From Spirogloea muscicola (taxonomy: Eukaryota > Streptophyta > Zygnematophyceae > Spirogloeales > Spirogloeaceae), in the NCBI GenBank assembly GCA_009602725.1, contig WELB01000141.1:202160-266159 (forward strand): 64,000 nt of DNA, read 5' to 3'. The notes under the pieces were generated by a model. It was not told where the DNA came from and did no database searches. It saw nothing but the letters and a program-made list of their open reading frames with translations. A program made the position numbers and the translations under genes. This document shows positions 45,359-54,236 of the stretch, one piece after another (position 1 is the stretch's first letter; every line of letters begins with the position of its first letter).

Positions 45359-45544
45359 TGAGGCAGTTCCACTGTGGCCCCTTGCACCAAGGCGAGACGG
45401 TGCGCGACCGTGGCAGCGGGCCGCCAAGCCAGGCGTGCGAGGCCACGTTCAATTGAGATATGGTCTATTTGGCAGGTCCGTTGACTTCAGATACTCCTGA
45501 GTCGCAGCTGACAGCCGCTTGCTTAACCCTCCCGGGTCACTACT

Positions 45545-45730
45545 TCAAAACCAGCGCCGTTAAGAAGCAGCTCTTCCAGGAGGAAAGCGAGGGCTGCTGC
45601 TATAGCAAGCCCACAAAAGAACGACCGAGTCCAATCTGAAAGCTTTTCCCATAAGGGGCGAAAGGGCAGCCCAGGAAAAGCTGGACAATCTGAAGGGGCT
45701 GGGAAGGAGTAGTAGCATGTACCACGCGTG
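45545..45730 (-). mobile_element. LINE-tail-like fragment, decayed
   Basis: The minus strand reads 'TTTGTGGGCTTGCTATAGCAGCAGCCCTCGC' followed by 'GGAAGAGCTGC', resembling a worn hairpin module. No ORF end is preserved. The flanks at 45360-45540 and 45730-46080 hold nothing else that I recognise, apart from the 46001 repeat. Confidence 0.35.
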
Positions 45731-46000
45731 AGGAATCCCCGCTGCGCAAGGCAGAGGCTGCTGCAAGGGAGCAACCGGCAGGGAGGTGCGAGGTGCTCAG
45801 AGCAGGTACCTAAGTGAAGTGTGGTAAATGGCCAGGATGGCAATGGCCAGGATGTTGGCAGGTGCAATTCTGCAATGAGCTGACAAGGGGACTTCATGCA
45901 AACCCTTTACATGACGTGGAGCATCTTCAATTTGTGCTTTACTGCCTTCAGGATTCAGTAGCTCTGTGCTTTAATGGGTCACGAGAGCATGAGAAATTCA

Positions 46001-46029
46001 ATTCGCGCGAATTCGCGCGAATTCGCGCG
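46001..46029. repeat. Three copies of a palindromic 10-mer
   Basis: The decamer ATTCGCGCGA is repeated head to tail almost three times. Each junction forms the palindrome GAATTCGCGCGAATTC. It lies about 60 bases past the stop of the NTF2-like gene, in its probable 3' untranslated region. Confidence 0.75.
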
Positions 46030-46083
46030 TCTTGCAGCGCCTCACTATTATTGCCTGACCTTAGAAAGAATATTGAGTAAGAC

Positions 46084-47670
46084 CTAGATCAACCACGGAA
46101 AGCGTTTGATGATTGTAGCCGCCAATTTCATGACGAACTGTGCGAACACAAGTCAGCTCAGTCAAAAACAGCAGTACGCGGGCAGACATGTGGTGTGATA
46201 CGGATCACCCATGGTAATTAGTTTGTCTTTCATGCCAGCAGCGAAGACGAGCACTGAGCAGCAGTGTGCTAGCGAATAGAGCAGAAGCTCTTACCACTGT
46301 CGCTGCTCCTGGCTTGATGGAGTGCTCCGGAATGTCCCGCCCGTAGCTGGAGCCCATAGACCCAACAATGTGAAATTAAAGTGCTGCTAACTGATTCAAG
46401 CCACTACCAGTTGCAGCACAGCAAAGCTGTCATAGAGCCCACTTTGCGAAGCCATACATGTTTGATATTTTATTTATTTATTTGATACTTTATTCATTTA
46501 TTTCTTTGATAATTTATTATACATGCACTGCATCACAGCTGCCATGCAGCCTGGCTTGCCTTGAGTCAAAAGATGCTGTTCAAAATGTCTTACACGATCC
46601 TGAGTTCCTTGTCCCGTGGCTCGCAGCGGTAAAAGCTACAGCCATTGCTGAAAGGCAAGACCTTGCCATCAATGTCTGCATTGACGAACACATATGGGCA
46701 TCAACAGACTTCAAGACTGCACTTGTTCTTGACAATCTAGCACATGTGTCAGATGGATTCAGTGAACAATTCAAGCAGTACTTCCAGTAGACAGAGAAGC
46801 TCTGCTCTGCTCTACAATCACTCATCACAAGGAGGAGCAATGCCTCGTTGCAAGCCTGCACATTGGGAATAATACCTGCATGCCAAGTCATTCCAACGGC
46901 AGTTTTGTCGTTCCTGCTGATGTTGTCCACTGCAAAATTGATACCGAGTGGAAGTGCAGCTAGAACGCTCTCAAAATGGGCCCGCACGGCCTGCATTTAC
47001 ACATCAAAAGCTGAGCAGTTGAAGCAGAGTTGACCGGACCGATGCTCAGCTTCACATGCTTGACGACCTAGGACGTGTACATGTCACAAGCCTCAGCTTG
47101 TGGAAGGGCTCATTGTCTCGTTGTGCGTATTAGGTGGTGCTACCGAGTGACACAAACATGGGCAGCTCTTATAGCGCAAATGCTGACACGGACGCAGCAG
47201 AGCAAGCGATGCGCTGGTAGGCCGTCTCTGTACGGCGATGGACCAACTAGACTGCACTCACCGGTTGCGTTCTCTTTCTTGACTGAAGCAGCATAATAAC
47301 AAGCAGCAGCTGAGCGCATGCACACACATGAGCGTGGCGACTGACGGCCTCCCAGCGCCGCGGGAGGGAGACCTTGGCGAACCTGCATACCAACAAAGGG
47401 CCGCGGGTAGATCATGTCTTCAGAGATGCAGTCCTCGGCAATGAGGGCGACTGCGGCGTCGACGTCCCGCCGGTTGATGGCGCCGTAGAAGCGCAGGACC
47501 ACCTCCGCCGCATCGCCCCGGCCGTCGAGAAGCGCGGCGTCGGAGCCGGCCCCGTCCAGCGGCACGACGGGGAACACCGAGCTGGCCGCAGCCGCCGTCC
47601 TCCAGAGTAGGCGGTGCCGGCGGCGGCATGGTTCCAGGTAGAGCCGCTCGGTGCGAGCGCCTGCCGCCAT
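46084..47670 (-). CDS. NTF2/SnoaL-like domain protein, probably plastid-targeted
   Basis: Five minus-strand exons join in phase: 47670-47383, 46990-46876, 46675-46594, 46346-46295 and 46137-46084, about 196 aa. The N-terminus MAAGARTERLYLEPCRRRHRLLW is rich in Arg and Ala like a transit peptide; a more upstream ATG at 47763 is also in frame. The domain core is VVLRFYGAINRRDVDAAVALIAEDCISED, then YPRPFVG, LPLGINFAVDNIS, DKTAVGMTWH, LPFSNGCSFY, VYGRDIPEHSIKPG and a short hydrophobic end (ATIIKRFPWLI). This order matches plant chloroplast 'nuclear transport factor 2 family' proteins of unknown function. The fold binds small hydrophobic ligands in other members; no catalytic role can be assigned. 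A LINE tail on the opposite strand begins within about 10 bases of the upstream ATG. Confidence 0.82.
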
Positions 47671-47769
47671 GGTGACAAGCCTTGACGGGCCCGGGCCATT
47701 GCGGGCCTGCCCGAGCGCGGCGGTTGCGGCGGCGCCGGCGGCGCGGCCGGCGGCGAGCTCCATATTGTC

Positions 47770-48090
47770 AATGTGCTTCCCTTGGTACTCACACATGGCC
47801 TCCCCATCTCTCAATACACACGTTTTCATACTGGCCAGCAAGCTGCCCCAATGGGGCAATTCATTTCTTTTTGGGCTGGCTTTTCGCAGCCCTTGCCCCC
47901 ATTGGGAGTGCCACTTCTTCCAATTTCTGCTCACCCGTGGGTACTGATGTCACCTTAGGCACCTTGGTTTCGGTTTCCGTGTTATGTAGCCCTGTTTAGT
48001 TTGCCCTAAACTCTGCCTGAACAATGTGTCGGCTTGAAGTGGCCTCCATTTCATTTCATGCGCCCCGCGCGCCTTCTCTCTTCCAATGGC
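47770..48090 (+). mobile_element. LINE 3' tails (type I then type IV), plus strand
   Basis: 'GTGCTTCCCTTGGTACTCACACATGGCCTCCCCATCTC' repeats the type I tail found at 2157-2200. A GGGCTGGCTTTTCGCAGCCC hairpin lies at about 47872-47910. From 47925 a second terminus reads LLTRGY plus stop, with the type IV tail to about 48085. The two 3' ends are stacked in the same orientation, as at 1-560 and 19.7-20.0 kb. Confidence 0.65.
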
Positions 48091-48309
48091 ATTCGCCGCC
48101 TCCCACAAGAAGCAGCTCCGTACCTCTGTTTCGCGAGTGCTCAAACGGCCTAGGCCTTAATTGTGCTGTCATGTATGGACACAAAGACCACTGACTGTGA
48201 CGGATTGCACACCTCATTCCGAAGCTTGGCCCAGCTGGAGGCCCTGCAACATCGTCCTGTTTGGTTTTGGGGCAATTTGGGGACCCCCCCGGAGGGAGGT
48301 TGGTGGGTG

Positions 48310-48502
48310 GGGTGTGCCCTCCCCGGAAGTAGTGCAATACCGGGGCGACGCTGGCGGGCCCGAGCAGCAAGCTGCCCCTGTGGGTCCCGCCCCCCCGAAA
48401 AATTAGATTAATATCATGTGACCCGATGGGTCACGTATCAGATATTAAACTGATAAGAACAGATACTACACTTGATCTTAGCCAAAAGGCCGAGAAAGGT
48501 AT
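48310..48502 (-). ncRNA. U2: U2 spliceosomal snRNA
   Basis: On the minus strand the sequence starts ATACCTTTCTCGGCC at 48502, the normal plant-type U2 5' end. The near-invariant first 65 bases follow, including GTAGTA, which pairs with the intron branch point, and the stem IIa region (ATCAGTTTAATATCTGATA). A Sm-type site (AATTTTTCGG) lies near 48400. The 3' half folds as GC-rich stems, with CCCCGGTATTGCACTACTTCCGGGG corresponding to stem-loop IV, and ends GGGCACACCC at about 48310. The length of about 193 nt is normal. Conservation in both halves argues for a functional gene. In the spliceosome U2 base-pairs with U6 and the branch site. Confidence 0.95.
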
Positions 48503-48600
48503 GCTAATGCACTGGCGGCCTGGGGTATATGTAAGGCTCGGTGCAGCGACCGGGCGGCCCGCAAGCGCTTATGGGATATACGACCATGTGGGACGGGCCA
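48503..48600 (-). promoter_or_regulatory. U2 promoter with plant-like upstream sequence element
   Basis: The minus strand carries GTCCCACATGG at 48594-48584, ten of eleven matches to the plant snRNA upstream sequence element RTCCCACATCG. Its near end lies about 82 bases before the U2 start. A TATA-like ACATATACC lies about 25-30 bases before the start (48532-48524). The combination is that of plant snRNA promoters, though the spacing between the two elements seems longer than usual. Confidence 0.6.
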
Positions 48601-49020
48601 CAGGGGAGCCGTCCCGCCTGTCATGGGATTAGCGGTAGGCCGCTGCCGGGAGCTAGGCGGCACAGTGCGAGGACGGCTTGTGTGTTAGCCCCACTACGAC
48701 TGGTAGCGTCGTTCGGAAACGAGCGGCTGTCGCTTTGGGAGGAACGGCCGAAGCCCATCATACCCGACGTTAGCCGGGCTGCTCACCCGCAGGGGTGGCG
48801 CTGCCCGCGGCGCGGAATTTATTGCAATAAATGGCACCGCGCCGAACGGCAAGCAACCCCACGATCTGACGCCGCGGGCTTTCGGCAGCCTGCCCGTTTC
48901 TGCCGGGCAGAAGAAACTCCTCCCCGCCCCCCCCGAGCCGCCGCCGCCGCCGCCATTGGCGCCGGATACTGCGGCGCCAGACCCTCGACCTAATCGGCGC
49001 TCCCGCGCTCGCCTCCGCCG

Positions 49021-49054
<34 letters not shown>

Positions 49055-49095
49055 GGACGCCCNGCCGAGAAGGCCGCCACCGCAGCGCCGGCGCC

Positions 49096-51800
49096 ATGGA
49101 CCGGGACTTCGGGAGCAAAACGGGCGGCGGCGGCGTGGCGTCGGCGCAGAACGAGGCCATCGACCGGCGCGAGCGGCTGCGGCGGCTGGCGCTGGAGACC
49201 ATCGACCTGGCCAAGGACCCCTACTTCATGCGCAACCACCTCGGCAGGTAGGAGCTCGCGTCAAGCCGCTGGCCGTGGCCTCGACGGGGCCGTCGCTATC
49301 AGCTGCGCTGCCGTGCTCCATGGAGCTACACTCGCAGGCTCGCCAGCTAGCGCAGGCGGGGGGCAGGCTCCACCCCACGGCCTCGGCAGGACACGGAGGC
49401 TGAGGTCGTAGCCTTGCTTCGACAAGCAGTGCCCGCTCGGCAGCTGTATAGCCGGCCATCGTCGCCAGCCGATTGCTGGGGTGCAGGGCTACCTGTGCAG
49501 GCTCTGTCGTCCAGGCACTTCGTAACTAGGTCAAGGTTGGGATTCAATAAGGGGTTAGGGTTCAGGGTCAATCACCAATCTGTGGTTTGGGTTACGCTTG
49601 TGACAATGGAGAGCCTGGGAGTCAGGGGTTAGCGTTGTCTCGTCCAGGAACTTGGCGTGTTGCTGCCTGGCACTCTGGCTCTGAGGTTGACCGGAGGTGG
49701 CCTTCCTATTCGCACGCGGCTTCCGGATTTAGAGCTTATTGTTTCACTAGGAGAGTCTATCATTATAGATTGACCGTAACGTAATCTCAAGTTGGCGCTG
49801 TCACCTCCTGCAGCTACGAGTGCAAGCTCTGCCTGACGCTGCACAACAACGAGGGCAACTACCTGGCGCACACCCAAGGCAAGCGCCACCAGACCAACCT
49901 GGCCAAGCGCGCCGCGCGGGAGGCCAAGGACGCGCCGGCTCAGCCCCAGCCTAACCGCCGGAAGGTCAACCCTCGAAAGACAGGTGAGCCGGGGACTTGA
50001 ACACCTGACTCTTAAGTCGAGGATTGTGTGAGATGTCTTGTTGGAGATGTAGCTCTCAGGTATCAAGCGTCCATATTGTCTCATGTATAATGTGGGTCAT
50101 CTTGGATGAGCTTGAGATACTGCCAGTATCATTGAGCTAATGGAGATTTGCATCCGAGCACCTGCAGTGAAGATTGGGAGGCCCGGTTACAGGGTCACCA
50201 AGCAATTTGATCGGGAAGCTCGCCAACGGTCACTCCTCTTCCAGGTCTGCTGCCTGCCACAGCATGCACTGTCCATGCTATGCGCCTGAGACTAGTGTGC
50301 GGTCCAGCTTTTGTCCTGCGGGTGGGACCATGCTACGTCTCTGCTTGCGTGCCTGCATTCTTGTGTGCTATTCAGGTGGAGTACCCCGAGATCGAGGAGG
50401 GTGGCAAGCCCCGACACCGTTTCATGTCCTCGTACGAGCAGGTTAGTTCTGCTTCGGCTCGCAGTCCTCGCTCTCAGTCTCTTTGCGGGTCGTGCGTGCC
50501 GCTTCTCGGCTTCGGTGCAAGCATTGCTATGGTTGTTGTTTCAATACTCTTTAGGCCGGTTGTCTGCGTTTCCTTGCGTGAGGATTAAAGATCTACATCG
50601 TCGTTGCCATGCCAGAGGTCACCAGGGGATGCAACCCGGTCAAGATGGGCGAAGCCTGCGAGCCGGCATTTTTCCTTAGACTGACAGTGCATTTGCTCCT
50701 CTGTCAGAAAGTGGAGCCGTGGAACAAGGCATATCAGTACCTCCTCTTTGCCGCCGAGCCATATGAGAACGTGGCATTCAAGGTGCAGCACTGACTCCTG
50801 CAGCACCATGCAACTCTCATGTGCATTTGCAACTGGTGGGGTTTAAATCATTTTCAAGTCAGTTACCGAGAGATTGAGGGCCTGGTGACTCACCGCTGAC
50901 TCATGTGTCAGCAACACCTTGCCCCAAGGAACGGTCACAAGCCTGAGCATTATGCACAAGGTTGTCCAAAGACTCTATAAAGGCCAAAGTGAGTAGTCAC
51001 GTCACGAGCTCCGTTGGATTGGCTGACTGCTGGGGCCAGGTGCCCAGCACGGAGATCGACAAGGCGCCTGCCAAGTTCTTCACTCACTGGGACCCTGACA
51101 GCCGCATGTTTACGGTAAGCGCTGGCTGTGAGTCAGCATTCACCCCACATGGGGCTTGTTGCCGTGACATCACGGACTGGACATGATAGTCTACCCCCCA
51201 ATGACTGGCTGCTGTCTATGAAGTCATATGAAAGAGACACTCTAAGCAGCTTGATACATTGTAGGCCTGCACCTTGAGGACCAGGGTCCTCAAGGGCAGC
51301 TACAAGTGCTTTGCTTAGGGTTTTTGCATGGAGCGCGTGGCGCTGCCAATGTATGAGCTCCGTAATGGCAGATGTGGTCACAATGGCCGAGTACATATGT
51401 GGCAATGATCTAATTACCCGCCTCTGCATTCAGCTTTACAAGTGTCGTACGTATGCTTCGTTTTCTTTCTCACACTTTGCTTTGTTTTGTTAATCCTTGT
51501 TTCCAGCTCCAGCTTTACTTCAAGCCAAAGGACCAGCCGCAAACGCCACGCGGCGGCCCACCCATGCCGCCTGGGATGGGTCCGCCACCTCGGCCATTTG
51601 GTGGTGGCAATTTTGCCAACGGGCCACCGCCAGCGTCCTTCATGCCGCCGCCGCCTCCACCGCCGCCGCCGTACCAGGGGGGCATGAACGGGCTGCGCCC
51701 CCCGTTCCCACCACCACCGCCGCCGCCGCCCCCAGCAACGTCTCAGTCAGGCTTCGGCATGCGGGGACCCCCTCCCCCTCCACCGCCCCAACCCTCCTGA
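49096..51800 (+). CDS. SF3A2: Splicing factor 3A subunit 2 (SF3a66)
   Basis: SF3A2 is a core protein of the 17S U2 snRNP and is needed for stable U2 binding to the branch site. Seven exons join in phase: 49096-49247, 49814-49983, 50168-50244, 50376-50441, 50708-50782, 51040-51114 and 51507-51800, about 302 aa. The N-terminus MDRDFGSKTGGGGVASAQNE is diagnostic. The matrin-type zinc finger is YECKLCLTLHNNEGNYLAHTQGKRH (Cys-X2-Cys and two His) at about residues 51-75. Then come KIGRPGYRVTKQ, SLLFQVEYPEIEEG, PWNKAYQYLLFAAEPYENVAFK, AKFFTHWDPDSRMFTLQLYFK and a proline-rich tail ending PPPPPPPQPS. The tail is shorter than in animals. Intron 1 contains a chance GGGTTAGGGTTCAGGG run. The gene is transcribed divergently from U2 snRNA. 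Confidence 0.95.
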
Positions 51801-52435
51801 CCGCAGAGGCTTCTTGCCGTGTCCAGCCAGCCAGGCCACTCTTCTCCCAACCCCATCCCTTGGCCATAGCTTTAGACTAAGATGAGATCGGACAAACATG
51901 AAAAATTACTACAGATCTCTTATTGCAGATACCTCTACTCATGGTACTGCACTGCTCTGCTGATAGCTCAGTACCAGTGCATGAGTGTTGTCCTTGTCAT
52001 TGCTTTGATGTGCGCATGGTCACAGGGGCCTGCTCGTCTCTTGCCAGGCTGTGCGTTAGAAAGTGCTGGCAGTGGGTTTGCCCGGCCTGTGAACATGTGC
52101 ATGAGCGCCAAGTTGTGCGCCATGCTCTTGCCCTGCCTGGTCCTTCGGCATGCCAGTTGCCGCAGCCAGCACTGAGCATGGGGGCGAGATGTAGATTCAA
52201 GCTCTAAAGACGACACTCGAAGCTACGGCCAGTCTTGTGGGACCAAGTCACAAGATCAGCCACTACTTGCACCATACAAGATCCCTTGCTTGTGCTCTTG
52301 TACCAGGCAGAGCAGCTGCTTGCGGCACATCTGGGGCGGCGCACTCAAAGCCTCCCGTCTCTGCTCTGGAGGTAGGTTTTGCTGCAAGGCTTTTGAAGTG
52401 CGGCTGAGGGGTTTAGAGAACACGCTTCCAGTAGA
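51801..52435. other. Intergenic, nothing recognised
   Basis: This is probably SF3A2 3' untranslated sequence followed by non-coding DNA. No exon, RNA gene or tandem repeat is seen. Confidence 0.35.
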
Positions 52436-52550
52436 GGGCGATGGCTGTGAGAGGCCAGCCCAGTAAAACGGAAAGGGGGTTTAATGAGACTGACTCTTCC
52501 TCTAGAGGACAATGGCCGTGGTTGGCCAGCCCAGGGGTTTAGGTGCTCTA
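52435..52550 (-). repeat. Two LINE-tail hairpin modules
   Basis: 'GATGGCTGTGAGAGGCCAGCCC' at about 52439-52462 and 'CAATGGCCGTGGTTGGCCAGCCC' at about 52508-52531 are two reverse-oriented copies of the hairpin module. They lie immediately before the 5' end of the uL30m-like gene. Confidence 0.5.
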
Positions 52551-52647
52551 GGTTTGTTGAGCAACTGAAGGAGCTTAAGCCTCATTCGAGCCCGGCAACT
52601 CTGAGGGCTGTCAGGGAGGCGGCAGTCGCGGCGGCGGCGGCGTGCAT

Positions 52648-52753
52648 GGCGCCGGCGCCGGCGGCGGCAAAGGCGGCGGCCGCCGCGNNNNNNNNNNNNN
52701 NNNNNNNNNNNNNNNNNNNNNNNNNNNNNNNNNNNNNNNNNNNNNNNNNNNNG

Positions 52754-52822
<69 letters not shown>

Positions 52823-53403
52823 NCACTTGAATGAGACCACAATCATCTGTCCTTGATCCGAACCTTCTCTCATTCCTGAGCCCATCATTTAGCGATTGAC
52901 AAGTACGGAATCTAGTTGTGACTTCCGAATGCTCACATGCAGATCCTTACCCTAACCCTGACTGAGTTCTGCTTCCTGAGTACCCATCTTGCTGCAGGCG
53001 CTCGGGCTGCGGCGGCGCGAGAGCGTGGTGGTGCATAACAACACGCCCACTATCCGCGGCATGATCAACAAGGTATGGCGGCGTGCCGATGGGTGGCTCG
53101 CTGCTAGCGCTGCAATCTATGATTGCCTGTCAACCATCTCTGGGGCTGGTTGCCTTGCACAGCTTAGACGTCCGTTTGTCAGACCAGCGGCCAGGGCCAA
53201 TTGCCCTGCCAATGAGTTCGAAGAAAGAGTATGGCTGACGTCCATGCGGCCGCTATGCTGGGGCTCAGGTCAAGCGGTTGTTGGACGTGGAGACCAAGGA
53301 GATGCAGGAAGCTCGGCTGGAGGCCGAGCGGCAGCACCGTGCGCTGCGGCCGCCCATCTTCGTCCAGCACGGCACATCGCCCCATGCATCCGGCACCAAC
53401 TAG
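52648..53403 (+). CDS. Mitochondrial ribosomal protein uL30m-like (gap inside gene)
   Basis: Two clear exons, 52998-53072 and 53269-53403, encode ALGLRRRESVVVHNNTPTIRGMINK and VKRLLDVETKEMQEARLEA, then ERQHRALRPPIFVQHG. The pattern LGLRR...VV...TP(x)IRGMI.KVKRLL.VE is that of ribosomal protein L30 of the bacterial and mitochondrial type. The C-terminal extension is in keeping with a mitochondrial form. The upstream part runs into an N gap (52687-52751) and poly-A artefact. An ATG at 52648 (MAPAPAAAKAAAAA) may start the gene, but the joining sequence is missing. It is part of the large ribosomal subunit. Confidence 0.7.
52687..52823. other. Assembly gap plus A-rich run
   Basis: Ns fill 52687-52751 (52752 is G), and an A run with a few other bases extends to 52820; 52823 is N. 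It resembles the gap at 33298-34015 and is best treated as artefact. Confidence 0.8.
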
Positions 53404-54236
53404 GTGGCCACAAGACAGCAGGTTGAGGCCTGCTGCGACTATCGCTTTCCCTGGCCAAGGCGGCACAAGTGGGCCACCAGAGCTCTTGACAAAGTAGATG
53501 CAGGCTGGCTGCAGCATGTTGCCTCCTCCACTGCAGGCTGCAGCCTGCTGCACGGTGCTTGCAGCTTGGACTTGGAGATGTCACCTGTCCAGAGCCTGCT
53601 GATGTCAACTTGCCACCTCTTTGCATATCACAAATGACCGCCAACATTCTTACAGTGCCACGTACACAAGAGACTCTCCCAAGCGGCACAATCGGTCAAC
53701 AGATGCAGTGGCCTTCTCTGCTGGCTTCTAGGCCTGTTATCAAGCAACAGGGTCACAATGTTGACCTGTAACTAGCCATTTGGGATGCTGGAGCATTGGT
53801 GGTGACTGTTGCGCTGCCACAATAATGAATATTGCAGCGCTGCCACAAAACTTCTGACAGTAAAGACCAGTTTCCAGTTGACTTGACTCTGGAACCACAA
53901 GATGTGAAATGACTTACAGAGGAATTTCTTCAATTTATACTTGGCAAGCTGCAGTTCTGGGTTGCAGTGGAGCTACTGGTACTCGACGCAATATACGAGC
54001 TTAAGAGCAAGGTGCTCATTGGATACTTAGAGTACCCCTACTAATACAATGTGAATGAATGATATATATGAGCACAATTAGTAAGTGCGGCAGGCACCCA
54101 CAGATCTGCACTCGTAGGTGGAGTGCATCCTGAAGCCAAGGATGGCATGGCTGGGGAACAGCGCAGAGGAGGGGTAATAGAGAAGGGCAGGGGGTTTGGG
54201 AGGGGGGGGAAGGGGGGGGATGGGCGCATGCAGCAG
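53404..54236. other. Intergenic, nothing recognised
   Basis: No gene is supported. A G-run (GGGAGGGGGGGAAGGGGGGGATGGG) at about 54196-54225 in the 3' flank of the minus-strand IPUT1-like gene could form a G-quadruplex. Other frames are chance. Confidence 0.35.

Noticed and set aside
49550-49580. Telomere-like GGGTTAGGGTTCAGGG
   Set aside because: Only about two imperfect units inside SF3A2 intron 1; no array. A similar short CCCTAACCCTGA at 52950 is likewise too short.
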